A stretch of 64,000 nt of DNA from Diorhabda sublineata (taxonomy: Eukaryota; Arthropoda; Insecta; Coleoptera; Chrysomelidae): positions 14,860,488 to 14,924,487 of the forward strand of contig NC_079480.1 of NCBI RefSeq assembly GCF_026230105.1. Reading direction: 5' to 3'. Position numbers and translations under genes: made by a program. The notes beneath the pieces are model-generated. The model was not told the DNA's origin. It ran no database searches and saw only the letters and a program-made list of their open reading frames with translations. This document shows positions 23,276 to 34,316 of the stretch, one piece after another. The number at the start of each line of letters is the position of its first letter. The first letter of the stretch is position 1.

Positions 23276-23922
23276 CTGTGTTTTGGTCTTGGTGAATCGG
23301 TTTCTTCGGGAGAAGAACTAGTAGTTCTTTCGGCTCTTCGTTTCGGTGAATTTTTCCCCGTTCTCTGTTTTTCAACGTCGAGATTCTTCTTAACATTCCT
23401 CCTGTGTTCTTTGGGACTACTGCTGTTGAAGCAAGTATCACTCATAACTTCAATTTCGTCTAAATTTTGCGCTGCTTGTTTGTAACTGTTTCTTCTTCGA
23501 GCGTCTATCCTTAAAGCTTCGATTTGTTCGCGCATTAAAGAATCCACAGTTTTTGTCTCTTTAATACGATCAGTTTCTGTCATTTTTGACGTACTATCTT
23601 CCATCGAGGCTCCCTTTTTAGGCTCGCTTATCTCGAAAGTGAACATAGTTTGATTCTTAGCTGTCGGAGGAGTTTGTTGTTTAGCAGTAGCAGGAGTTTT
23701 TGGAGATAAAGGACAAGGCTGAAGAATCGAAGTTTTAGAATTATCCAGTATGCTATCGGAAGAGAAAAAATCCATCGGTTCTGGATAATCTAAACTGTCG
23801 TCTGTTCCATCGGTTGCAGTTACCGTGGTAACTATCGTATTCGAACTGTCTGTACTGGTGTTAATTGTTGTTTCTGAAGCAGTACTACTGCCCATTACTA
23901 TCACTTTTGGTACAGATTGACT
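23276..23922 (-). CDS. host gene internal exon 2
   Basis: This 647-bp exon is preceded by ttattttccag and followed by the donor gtatgt (catac on + at 23271-23275). It begins in phase 0 (SQSVPKVIVMGSS) and ends two bases into an Arg codon that exon 3 completes. The first part is Ser/Thr-rich (SETTINTSTDSSNTIVTTVT). An acidic/aromatic piece follows (DYPEPMDFFSSDS), then Pro-rich sequence (CPLSPKTPATAKQQTPPTAK), then a charged and probably helical stretch (VDSLMREQIEALRIDARRR). It ends with basic/Ser repeats (NSPKRRAERTTSSSPEETDS) that look like phosphorylation and nuclear-localisation candidates. No domain is recognised. The long open frame and lower AT content support coding status. Confidence 0.85.
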
Positions 23923-24159
23923 CTGGAAAATAACAAAATATGGATTTAAACAGTGGAATTGGATACAATGATGAAAAAAACAAGCGTAGTCATAAATTTA
24001 ATGTCGAATATGATTTCGAAATGTCTCTAAAGTAGGAATATTAATTGTGATCAAATGATTAGAAGCACCAGGTAATATATTCTGGTTACCAAATTGTTTA
24101 ATCTACTAGAACAAAAAATTTCATGTCTACTTTAGATTTTTATATATTAAAAAAATTGA

Positions 24160-24652
24160 TGATTTCCATTTCGAGTCCGTTCAGGCGTTCTACCCAACCG
24201 ATTTGCTTAATTTTTTTTTCAATTAAAAGTATTGATGCACAGATCAGCCAGCAATCATCGGATTTCATCTAATTTTCACCATTCTCAAGTTATACTCAAA
24301 TGCGATTTTCCCCTTTACATTACCGATGGGAGTTTTTCACATACACACATTCTATCCTCAATATCTCAGGTTCTATTAAGATAGAGACTTCGTTTTGATT
24401 TAAAGACACTCGCTGAAACACCTTCTTTCTTTTGAGTTTTTGAACACTTTAATTGGTTGAGTTGGAGAGGAGCTAGGCGCGGACATTCAATGTGGAGTTA
24501 TGGATTTTTGTAGGTTTTTGGCAATTTTTCTACATTCTAAGATCTATATCTCAGGTTCTAATATAGCTACAGAGTTCGTTCTTTTCTATTATAATGATTT
24601 CTGATACTTATTTAATGGATTCGATGCGAGCGAAGCCGCCAGTAAAAGCTAG
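24160..24652 (+). mobile_element. Helitron-like 3' end
   Basis: The segment ends gcgagcgaagccgccagtaa followed by aagCTAG and then T. Insect non-autonomous Helitrons typically finish with a GC-rich short hairpin region, a few bases and CTRR, inserted before T. Internal phrases such as atctcaggttctaatatagc repeated at about 24360 and 24550 also recall such elements. The left end is uncertain and no Rep/helicase coding is present. It lies in the first visible intron of the host gene. Confidence 0.5.
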
Positions 24653-24795
24653 TTATTCCTGAATAATTTTAGTTTTACAAAAACTATTTCATCCAAAAAA
24701 TATTATACAAAAGGCAATTTCCTTCAGCTCTATTTAAAATAAGTGGATGTTAGTAAAATTTATCCACTAAGTGGGTTTTCACCTAAGCTCAAAAT

Positions 24796-25030
24796 TTGAG
24801 ACTTGATGCCACTCGTTATTTATTTATTGGAGGGCTCAAAGAAGATAAATTAAAAGAAGTAAAGACTAATAATGAAACAGTCTTTGCGGGAGAAAAACTA
24901 TCGAAAATAAAAATAGAATTAGTGATAAATATGGAAAATGGCAAGTATAGTAAAAATGGGATTCCAATAGACGTCATAAAGTATGGTGGTGAACCCTTAA
25001 AAGCATATGGGAACAAGAAAATATGCCTAA
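24796..25030 (+). pseudogene. LINE reverse transcriptase relic, left part
   Basis: The + strand open frame contains KIKIELVINMENGKYSKNGI followed by PIDVIKYGGEPL. This matches the fingers region of RTE/jockey-like LINE reverse transcriptases (IKxMKNGKAPGPDGIPxExxKxGGxxL). It is cut at 25030 by the Harbinger element and resumes, in the same frame, at 25512. Located in host gene intron 1 on the opposite strand. Confidence 0.7.
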
Positions 25031-25508
25031 AGGTGCGTCTCCATTGAACAAACAATGGGGAAACAAGTTTGTCAAACACGTTGAGTGCAGTTTTAACAAA
25101 CATTTCTTATTTCAACAAACAATTGTTTGACAAACATTTTCAGCAAACATTTTCACCATTCCACATGAAACATTAGTCAGGTAGGTTTTGTCGAAGAATG
25201 GGTGATTAGAACCGCCGCCGTTGTCTGGCCTGCATTTCAGCAGCTTATATTTTTATGGAAGAACCTCGTTCTCGTCGATGGTGGCTGAGAGAAGTCACTG
25301 ACAAACAATGTTCGATCTAGGACGGGAACATTCTAGGCAAACAAAAATGGCGTCCCCTTTTCCTTCCATACATGAAATGTTTGTTGGGATAGCGTCCACA
25401 TTAAAAAACCGACGAACATTGTTTGTCAAACAAAAAAGTTTGTCGAAACTTTCGACAAATGTTTGGCAAACCATGTTTGCCCATTGTTTGTTCAGTGGGA
25501 ATGCGGCT
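25031..25508 (+). mobile_element. non-autonomous PIF/Harbinger element inserted in a LINE
   Basis: The ends aggtgcgtctccattgaaca and (reverse complement of the right end) agccgcattcccactgaaca, both followed by aacaatggg, are inverted repeats. They are flanked by the 3-bp duplication TAA (25028-25030 and 25509-25511), as PIF/Harbinger elements have. Inside, EEPRSRRWWLREV resembles the RRWWVRP motif near the N-terminus of HARBI1-type transposases, so this is an internally deleted copy (478 bp). Subterminal copies of caaacattgtttg occur on both sides and could be binding sites. Confidence 0.8.
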
Positions 25509-25511
25509 TAA

Positions 25512-25720
25512 CCAATAAAATAAGGCAATTATTCACTGAAGACGTTTGATGGGTGAAATTATATATTAATCAAATATGAAGCTCCATGATGAAGCTCCTC
25601 CAGGTGCTAGCAGTAATCGGAATACCTAAGAAAATACTAAATTTGGTGAAAATGACACCGAGTAGTTGTCGGAGGAAGTTTAATAAATATAAATAGTGCT
25701 GTTTATGTGGGATCCGAATC
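25512..25720 (+). pseudogene. LINE reverse transcriptase relic, right part
   Basis: Immediately after the TAA duplication the interrupted frame continues as TNKIRQLFTEDV. Further on VIGIPKKILNLVKMTPSS matches the LINE motif GIPxKLxxLIKMTL, which precedes the catalytic polymerase motifs. Several stops follow and no FADD box is visible. The RT segment between the fingers and this motif is largely deleted. Confidence 0.65.
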
Positions 25721-26399
25721 CAGGAGATGATTCAATATAACAAACACAAATCATTGCGATCTATAAAAAACGTTCCTTCTATTTCAAAAGTAATTAAAAG
25801 AATGTTGCTTAGGTATAAATAGATGAACATTTCCAAATATATGAACATAGGAAAAGATCTGAATAACTTCAACCAATTAACAGAGCAAAACATGGAGTAT
25901 AGACCTGGAGCTCGAAGCAGCCGTTAATAAAAACAGATAGAGGAAGAACATTAGAGCAGTAAAGCAATAGAGCGACATGAAGCCTCGTGTCTATAATGTA
26001 TATTGTAAATAATTTGTTTTTTACTTTTTGATATAGCTAAATTTAGAAGCATTTTTATCGATATTTTTAGACTGTATTTTATATTTTATTCAATTTGCTG
26101 TTTCAAATCTTTCTTTGATTCGTACAGATGTGTGGATGATTGCTTTACGATTTTGTAACTATGGGACTGCGTGTCTACGAGGTTCGCTCAATAAATAGAG
26201 ATCTTATCTATGGTAAATGATTACTAAAATAAATTTATGAATGAGTTTTTCGAAATGGTAGAGCTTCAACTAGATACTTTTGTTGTCATTTTGAAATTAT
26301 TTATCGCAACTATAATCTTAAGCTTATAATAAATTTTAGAAAGTTAAATATTATTAAATGAATGAAAATTCGTTATGTGTAGTCAACTATTGTATTATT

Positions 26400-27290
26400 T
26401 TGGGGTTTTTGTACAAAAATTTATGATATTATTTGATTTTCCGTATACTTTGTCATAGAGGTATGTTTTTAAATGTTACGTCAAAATATCCAAAAATTAG
26501 AAAAATAAAATTTGACATGCTTCGAATTCGAAATCTCCTAAGCCATTCGAGATATCGATTTATTTTTGACAGGAATCAATTGAAAATACTTGTATCTAAC
26601 CGACTTATTGTGTTTTTTCGTATCAGGAGTTCAGAAAAAGTTATTAGTAGCTCAGAAAAAAAAATTATAGGCGGAGAATGAAGGATGCTTCTCAAAAATT
26701 GCATTTTTGAAGAACTATACATTTTATTTGGAAATTTTTCAGATTTTTGAATTTTTCGAAAAGAAATACATAGTTTTTACATACATAAAGGTGTATTTTC
26801 AGCTTTTAAATGTAAAAATCCAGAAATTTCCAAAAAAATTTACATGCTTGTATAAAGAATTCGAAATCTCCTAAGCCATTCGAGATATCGATTTATTTTT
26901 GACAGGAATCAATTAAGAATACTTGTATGTAACCACTTACTAAGTTTTTTTTACCAGGAGCTCAGAAAAGTTATTAGTAGCTCAGAAAACAAAAAATTTA
27001 GAAGGAGAATGGAGGATGCTTCTCAAAAATTGCATTTTTGAAGAACTATACATTTTATTTGGAAATTTTTCAGAAATATGAATTTTTCGAACAAAAATAT
27101 ATAGTTTCTCATAGTTGTTACATAATTTCGGTATAAAGATGTATTTTCAACTATTAAATCAAAAAATCCAGAAATTTCAAAAAAAATTGACATGGTTGTA
27201 TAAAGGATTCGAAATTTCCTAAACCATTCGAGATATCGATTTATTTTTGACAGGAATCAATTGAGAATTCTTGTCATTATATTTGGTTCC
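26400..27290 (+). repeat. ~340-bp satellite-like tandem repeat, ~2.6 copies
   Basis: The phrase ccattcgagatatcgattta and its surroundings occur three times; equivalent anchors are at 26528, 26871 and 27209 (spacings 343 and 338). Units share gctcagaaa blocks and the segment gatgcttctcaaaaattgca. No coding. It is located in host gene intron 1, close to exon 1. Confidence 0.85.
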
Positions 27291-27762
27291 TTCACTTTTA
27301 TACTTGTATTTGTGAGAAATATACAGGGCTGATAAGTTGTGAAGTGTAATAATACATGAAAATCGAATAAGGAAATTTTAATCCTCATGATATAAAATCT
27401 TGGTCTAATATTTAAGTATACCCACCTCAGTAATAATTTCAAAGTACGTAAGGTTTTTTGTGGATCTTATATCATGTGATATCAAACATTTTTTTATTAT
27501 TCAACGCCACAATTCGTATCAATTGATTATATAAGCGAATATTGAAATATTAGACTTATGGTCATTTTGATTTTTACCTTATTTTCTATATCATCGATTA
27601 CTTCTTCTATTCTTATTATTTCTATATTAGATTGACGATTATTTTTCAATTGTATTAATTTTTGTAATGAATCAAAAGCTACCAAACCTTGTTAATTTGA
27701 TCTTCTATTAAATCGTATTAAATATTAATTTCCAATTATTATTTGATGTAAATAAAAACTAC

Positions 27763-27996
27763 CTGTTTAGAATTTTTTGTGGCGTTTCTTCCTGTTTTAA
27801 AATGAAATCGTCTCAACGCGGAGGTGGCAGTGGTGATAAGGTCGTCGGGAGGTCGGGGGGACTTTGGGGGGCCCGACTGCGAATTTACGGTCATCCTAGG
27901 ATGAGGACTGGAGGGTGCAGGAGGGCAGTAACTATTCGATGGTGCTGATGATGACAAAGGACCGCTGTCGTAACGTGACTGATGACAGTACTGATG
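27763..27996 (-). CDS. host gene internal exon 1 (first visible)
   Basis: This 234-bp exon (78 codons, phase 0 at both sides) follows the acceptor tatttttcag and ends in CAG before the donor gtagtt (the GT is canonical). It begins HQYCHQSRYDSGPLSSSAPS. A Pro/Ser-rich stretch follows (CPPAPSSPHPRM, then SGPPKSPRPPDDL), and it ends in a basic segment (TSALRRFHFKTGRNATKNSK). The join to exon 2 gives continuous reading. The GC-rich codons contrast sharply with the surroundings. The true first exon must lie above 28000, probably beyond the transposon-rich region or outside the window, since no initiator Met with a signal is evident here. Confidence 0.8.
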
Positions 27997-27999
27997 CTG

Positions 28000-28940
28000 A
28001 AAAATATAAAAAACCATGATAAGTGAGGTGATTTATACAATGAGAAATTAGTGGTAATTTTGGTAATTTTAAGTGCAGATATGGCCGTTGAACGAATATA
28101 ATTCAATTCATAAATCAATTTTTAATTGTGATAATTAAAAAGTGAAGCCATATTTTGCATATTTTTTTGTATATTTAATAAAAAGTGCATATTTTAAGGA
28201 ATTTGTAGGGAAATTACAATTTAGAAAAATGAAAATGTCCTTAATTGAATTCTTTTATAATTATTTATGAATTTAAACTGAATATTCCAAATAAAAAAAA
28301 AACAGCAGCATCGAAACCCTCGAGGGAATCTATGAACTTTTCAATGGAGATTTTAAATTTTGCTTCAGTTACATCGTTAGATATTGAAAGAAGGTTTTTG
28401 AGTTATGAAATTATTTTTTTTCATATAAAACGCAATTTTTTCGCAAAAATAATTGAATAAAACAATTTGTCATGAATTATAATGAATATTTTGAGTTTTA
28501 TCTCACAAACTTAACATTTGTAGGTATCTACAGAATATAAATAAGCTCTTTTGAATGAAAAATATACAAAACGTACATTTTTCAAGTTTTTAGCTTATTT
28601 TGACCTATTTTTGGTGCTCAAATCAAAATTTATTACAAATAAATTTACAAATAATTTATCAAATATTTAAAAATTAAATCTCGTATATTCACTTCACTTT
28701 TTCGTTTCATATTAATATTCATTTATACAGAATGTTCCAAAAAAGGCAACCGCTTTGAAAGATGAGTAGAAAGTTGAAAATTTAATGGGGTTTGTTTTGG
28801 TACAAAATTCACCATCCGTTTTAAGGAAATATTTATTTCCTACTATTTTGACAAAAATACTGGAAGCATTATAATGAATTTTATTCTCTTATGATTTGGA
28901 AGTTGACACATGCAATGAATTTATTTCTATATCTGATTTT
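28000..28940. other. no gene seen
   Basis: AT-rich. A tatacag phrase at 28727 resembles foldback ends. A 71-codon + strand open frame at 28245-28460 shows only low-complexity composition. Confidence 0.4.
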
Positions 28941-28944
28941 CATA

Positions 28945-29325
28945 GAGGACGCTGTCTAGCTATTCGTACCAAGTACTACATCACTCAATAAGTCGTGTGA
29001 CTCACACACTTCATGAAGTACCAATTTTCAAAAGACTATGTGTAAAATTTCATGGAATATTTATCGTCTAGAAAGTAATTTCGTATGTCAATTTATCATT
29101 GCTCAAAAATCAAGAAAAAACGGCGGAGAAGAAACCAAGACGATGCACCGATTTACAAGTCCATGGCAACGATGGTTAAATTGATCGAATCGCTTTCTAA
29201 TCCACCGTATAGTTCAGATCTGGCCCTCGGTGAGAAATTCAGTTCAAATGTTGAAGCAGTTGTTCAAATTGAAGCCTATTTTTAAGCAAAAGACAATACC
29301 TTCTACAAGATTTTTGATTATTAAT
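28945..29325 (+). mobile_element. mariner relic, 5' leader joined to C-terminal coding
   Basis: The leader at 28950-29030 (gtcgtgtgactcacacactt, then tgaagtaccaatt) matches the leader of the minus-strand mariner at 61905-62890. It is joined directly to the C-terminal half: KIKKKRRRRNQDDAPIYKSM (family: KKKRPH...QDNAPxHKS), NPPYSSDLA, then SSNVEAVVQIEAYF. The helix-turn-helix region and first catalytic block are deleted, and part between PPYSSDLA and GEKF is also missing. Confidence 0.75.
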
Positions 29326-29339
29326 TGAATGAAGTTTAT

Positions 29340-30045
29340 TTTTTTTTAATAACATCATCTAAATGTCGGCCCTCTCGAAGACGGCACTCCTCGACAAAAC
29401 GCGAACGCAGATTTGTGAAAACTCTCATTAATAAATCTTAAGTGATTGCCTCCATTTTTTGGCGGATATTTTTCTTAAGTTGACTGATAACCCTCCGATT
29501 GTTCATGTACACTTTATGTTTGAGGTATCCCCACAAAAAAAATCAAGAGACGCCAAGTCTGGGCTACGTGGTGGTCAATTCTTTTGGAAATTTTAGTCTT
29601 GCAGAAAATATCTGTGTCACAGCTGCCATAGAATCATTTGACATTTGACTGCTAGCTCTTTCTTGTTAACACCAAGTTCTCGTATTCGCTATTTTGATCT
29701 TGCAAGTTGTGGAGTCGAATATTCCTCTAAAATCGCAACATAGCGGTCGGTGTTAACGGTGAAATTTCGTCCTCGTGAATCTCCAAAGAAGAAATGGCCA
29801 ATAATTCTTTTGCTTGATAATGATGCCCATACCGTTACTTTTGGACTATGCAGTGGTTTTTGATGTTTCATTTTTGGATTTTTTTTTGGAGTGATAACGA
29901 ATTTTGTCGGTTTACGAACCGATTTAAATGAAAATGAGCCATATCTGAATGATGTTGTCAAAATTAGAAAAGCATTTCTTTCGCAAATGCCAGTGTTGCT
30001 TCAATCTTTCAATCTGTGTTAACTGGAGCTTATAAGGATGCAGTT
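29340..30045 (-). pseudogene. DDE_3-type Tc1/mariner transposase relic
   Basis: The minus strand carries HQKPLHSPKVTVWASLSSKR followed by IIGHFFF and VNTDRYVAILEEYSTPQL. These match insect IS630-like transposases (EKPLHxxKVTVWCALSSxxIIGPFFF and VxxERYxxML). Downstream on the same strand, less conserved sequence shows DHHVAQTWRL and FFLWGYLK-like remnants near 29520-29580 (family DLTPLDFFLWGYLK). Stops and frame changes interrupt it. The first Asp motif is not visible. Confidence 0.75.
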
Positions 30046-30392
30046 TAAGATCCAACTTCAAAATTCGCTATAAACTTCGTTGCAGCAGTGGAACAGATCT
30101 TTTCAAAACTCTTAACCTTTGTTTTAAATAAATTTGCACTAGGAACTTATTAGTTTTAACTCATATTCTGAACCTTGTCAAGACGTATAAACGACCGTTC
30201 TCGTAAAACGTGCGCCGCTTTCGTTCGTAGCGACTCATGGCTACTCCACTTGGACTTTTTCCTGCGAGGTTATGTAAAATATAAAGCTTACGGTTTCCTG
30301 GTACAATAATTTATAGCAGTTAATGTTCGAAGGGCAGTTTTTGGTGAATATATAAACCTGCTGGTGGAGTATGTATTAACTATGGAGAGTTA

Positions 30393-30905
30393 GTGATTAT
30401 AATGGATTTGCGCCGTTTGGCGTATCTACTAGCTATAAAAAATAATTTAATAAAATCTTTTTACACCCTTCCTTTTTGTTTTACGAAGGAATCTGCTGCG
30501 CGTATATCTAACATTGTAGAGAGCAGGCTCCATAATTTGGAGTTAAATATCAAAAATTATGGAATAACGTCAATCGAAAGAAGGTCCTTAATAACTATTA
30601 TGATTTATATGAATACCACGGGAATATTTGTCACTTCCATGATCATTTTCCTTCGTAAGAATGCGAATGTCGAATACCTCAATGAGAGTTTGGTTCCATA
30701 GGAAAAGTTTGATGTCAATTAGTGATGGAATGGCTTCCACAGCAGCATCCACAGTGCTTTTGATTCTAGATGGCCATTACAGTCACACCAAGAACATAGA
30801 ATTGATGTTTTTAGGTTTTTTTTGTTTGATAGCCAGTTCCTCATTAAATTTATCCTCAAAAAAACAAAATACTATTCTAAATATGGCGCAGTTTCGCCAA
30901 TAAAC
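30393..30905 (+). pseudogene. pogo/Tigger-like DDE transposase relic
   Basis: One frame (from 30393) reads MDLRRLAYLLAIKNN, matching the helix-turn-helix region (DLRRLAYxxAxKNxI). It also reads ITIMIYMNTTGIFVTSMIIF followed by LRKN, matching LVTVVxCMNATGxFVPPMxIFPRK of the pogo/jerky DDE core. After a frameshift near 30700, VLLILDGHYSHTKNIEL matches the second catalytic Asp block (LLLLDGHxSHxxN). The sequence then loses similarity before the third catalytic residue. Internal segments, including the first-Asp NxDETG motif, are deleted. Inactive. Confidence 0.8.
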
Positions 30906-30909
30906 ATTT

Positions 30910-32275
30910 TTTTAATAAACTCACCTAACTTTAGGCTTTTCAAAAATTTTATCTGCCATTTTGAGGGGATTGAAGGTTGAAGAATGTCAATTTATAATTT
31001 CAAAATTTCAGGATTATAAATAATAATTTCTTTTGGTTTCTACAAACTGTATAAAAGTTCAAACATTAACTGAATAAGTCATTTCGTTTAATATCAAGAA
31101 TCCGATCCATTTCTCATACACAACAATTAAGAGATTAAATTCCTCGAAAATATTTTCTGTATTTGAGATATTTCTCGATCTCGACATTCCTCAATAGAAA
31201 GAATATTTCATAAATTGTTTTCTTCCAAATGTTCAACTAGTATAGAAGAAATAAATTTATTAAATTTTTTATTTCTTAGACCTTTTGATATGTTTCTGTT
31301 GGTACATCGTGTGGATTTTAGGTTTCTTTTGAATTAAAATTAAATTTTTTAAGATATGTATGACTAATTTCGATTTCTAGTCAAAAATGTTTTGATCTTA
31401 AGTCTTAGGAAAAACTAATTTCAAATCAGAAGAGACCTAAAATCAAGATTTAGAAACATAAATATATACGCTTCAAAAGGTATCAAACCGATCGCAATTA
31501 TGAAGTTACATAAAAAAATGTTGTACATACAAGGAGTGATCAACAAATATACAATTAGGGTCAAATTTCTACCCGCAAAAAAACAAATTTAAGTTAAGTG
31601 CCTCGAAGAATATCGATGTCTAGAAAATCAAGATTATAGCAAAACTTTCCTCTGAACCGCAATTATTTCACTATGTCTAATAAAAGAGGGGGTTCAAATA
31701 TAAACCAGAAAATAAGTTAGAGACAATTTTTCTAGATAGTCTGGGTTGGGGCGTGTTAGCCCAGTCGGTGAGGCAATTTTTTACAAAAAGAATAAGTTAT
31801 AAGCAGAAAGATTAGATGCTAATTGATTTTACGAAAACTTCAGAGTTCCATAGATTTATCAAAGTAAAAAAAAATTCGAAAATCATTTTGATTTTGAAAA
31901 TTACCCATTATTTCAGTCTGTGATGAAAATAAAAGAAAATTTAAAAAACCACGTTGTAAGGCTAGCATTTTTTTTTTCATTACACTTTTTTTGTAAAAAA
32001 TTTCGCAAATCTATTAAGTCTTTTTTCTAAGGCAAATATGCTTATAAATACCTCCTATAGCCTATCCAATTTTCATTGAATAATTTATGAAATTACTTGA
32101 ATATGTCTGTTTTTTTTAGTAAACAATTTTCAAATATATCCATCGAAAAGTTTATATATAAATATAAATATTTCCAGCTGCAAAATGCTTAGTTTCAATA
32201 TTCCATTCCATATATTAAACATGCGTCACATGAATGTGATAATCTACTACGCGGAATTCGTATTTTTTTGGTAGC
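30910..32275. other. AT-rich, one tRNA-like A-box
   Basis: Nothing coding is evident. The one landmark is the tRNA-like phrase at 31747-31775, listed separately. Around 31970-32200 there are long T and A runs. Confidence 0.4.
31747..31775 (+). repeat. tRNA-like SINE head (A-box only)
   Basis: The phrase ggcgtgttagcccagtcggt followed by gagg has the form of a tRNA 5' half, with an RNA polymerase III A-box close to TRGCNNAGTYGG. The expected B-box about 40 bases later is absent and the sequence turns into an A/T-rich tail. This would fit a truncated tRNA-derived SINE, but the match is short. Confidence 0.4.
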
Positions 32276-32279
32276 CATC

Positions 32280-32900
32280 GCGTCTCTTGATAATTCCTAT
32301 AGTTTTTTAAGAGAAATCTAGCTTTCATAGAAAAGTGTAAGAAACCTGCTTTATCGAGAAAAATTTACCCTACAATGTAGTATTTTTTATTTTCTTCTAA
32401 CTTTATCACAGAATTGGGAAATTTTGAAAATCCAAAACTATTTTCGTAAATTTTTTTTGAGAAATCTATAGCTTTCTTGAATAAGTGTAAGGGACCATTT
32501 TTATCGAAAAAAATTCATCCCACAACGTAGTATTTTTTATTTTATTCTAACTTTATGACAGAATTGAAAAATTTTGAAAATACAAAACTATTCTCATAAA
32601 GTTTTCTTAGGAAATCTATAGCTTTCATAAAAAGTGTGAGGGACCTTTTTAATCGAGAAAAATTCACCCTACAACGTAGTATTTCTTAGTTTCTTCTAGC
32701 CTCATCACAGAATTGGAAAATTTTGAAAATCTAAAACTATTTCCGTAAATTTTTTTGAGAAATCTATAGGTTTCATAAAAAAGTGTAAGAGAGCTTCTTT
32801 ATCGAGAAAAATCCGTCTAACTTTATAACAGAATTGGGAAATTTTGAAAATCCAAAATTATTATAGAAAATTTTGTTTTAAGAAATCGATAGACCTTTGA
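32280..32900 (+). repeat. ~149-bp tandem repeat, ~4 copies
   Basis: The phrase gaaatctatagctttc recurs with anchors at 32312, 32460, 32610, 32759 and 32881 (spacings 148, 150, 149 and 122). Each unit also contains tacaacgtagtattttttat and acagaattgggaaattttga. The last unit lacks about 27 bp. Non-coding, satellite-like. Confidence 0.85.
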
Positions 32901-33114
32901 AGTTTTTCCTCTATACCTACTCTAAAGTACTAATTCTAGTCTTATAACTTGTACCTGTGGCCTCCAGCAACGGGGCTATGTGGTAAAATTTTCACCAATT
33001 CACACCCTTCTCCACACACTTGAGTTTTGAAGAGGCATTTACCCTCGATTTCCTCAAATAATTATATGAATTTCCGCGTATTTTACATTTCCTTTGACCA
33101 AAAAAAACAGACAT

Positions 33115-33880
33115 CCTTATATCTCATGACTATAAGTACACCAAAAAGCGAGGTTACGCAGTCCCGGCTGTTCTCTATGCTCAACATCAGACCACGTCGA
33201 GTATATCAAGACTAAGGCCAGAAGAAACAAATTAAGAAGAGTTCTATGTGTAGCTGTTTACTGAACCATCTTCTACGCGACTCCAGTTTACAGAGAAAGC
33301 ATTGAAGTGTCAAAAACTCAAAAAAACTGCAATTTACAAGCAAAAAGTTAGTAATTAGAGTCTGCAGTGCATACTGGATAATACCCACTATCGTAGTAAC
33401 GCACCTTGAGATTTGCTTGTCATAAAACGACTAGAAACGCATTTAGGACTCAACAAAACTATGGACAAGACACTCATTCAAAATTTACTTGAGTTGATCA
33501 ACAAGAAACACGGCGAAATTAATTTCTACTCTACACAAGTACGCTTTGGACATGGATGTATTGACAGTCCAATATACAAAAGGAAATATCCCAGCTTCCT
33601 CACTGCTGAAAACCTCCTACTGAACCTGCTGGCTCCTGACAGAAATTGTACTACTTGGGATGGTGTGTGTGAAAGTATTTCCTCTCAAAAAAAAACACGT
33701 AGAGTCCAGGTACTTTCTCCGACACCCTCGTATTCATTAGATTTCTCTCATAGTAGGATTGTCCAAAACTGCACTATAGAGTCCACAGCAATTATAGATA
33801 AACATGTTCCGCTTGAAGCGATTGCAGAATTTGAAATAAACGCCGCATTTATCTCAATCATTCTATGCGATGTTATATGT
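33115..33880 (+). pseudogene. R1/jockey-like LINE ORF2 3' part
   Basis: Successive frames show TPKSEVTQSRLFSMLNIRPR (family: region after the polymerase domain, LxRLMPNxxGP), VLCVAVYXTIFYATPVYRES (SVxxSxLLYGAPVW, with X a stop), and HGEINFYSTQVRFGHGCIDS near 33510-33560. The last resembles the segment after the catalytic domains of R1-like elements (FxLTQxLTGHGCFxxYL). The Cys/His motif that normally follows is eroded. Stops and frame changes make it inactive. The 156-codon open frame at 33413-33883 is its remnant. Confidence 0.65.
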
Positions 33881-33889
33881 TAATTAGAA

Positions 33890-34310
33890 GCTTCTATGAA
33901 GCTAATTATCGAATTAAATGCCCTTTCGAACAGTTACTTACATAAAATGAATTCAGAGCGAATTCTCTCATGGTAATTTGATTAGAAGGCGAAAGAGAAG
34001 CTGAAATATTGAAATAAATTCTAAATAGAACCTAATGAAGAAAATTTTGTTTGAAAGAGAAACACGTTTCTTTATAATCTACAAACGGGAAGCGATGCCT
34101 TTCTAAAAAAGACTCTGCTATTACAAGACAAAGAAATTATTTACCGTGAAAATGATGGCGTACGTTCCAAAGAATAGAATTTTGTAAAGAGCAACACATT
34201 TCAGGTTATTATTATCATAATTTATCTGTCGACAAAAAAAATCGTTTTTCATTTTATTTTAGTTCAAATTCCTACACCGTTCGAGCATCAGTAGAATCCT
34301 TTAAAAGCTC
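33890..34310. other. no gene seen
   Basis: Mixed AT-rich sequence separating the LINE and a mariner relic; no motif visible. Confidence 0.4.
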
Positions 34311-34316
34311 TAAAGA

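Noticed and set aside
27891..28118. alternative minus-strand frame over exon 1
   Set aside because: The other frame gives phase-compatible joining to exon 2 and typical Pro/Ser-rich coding; this one is an overlapping shadow.
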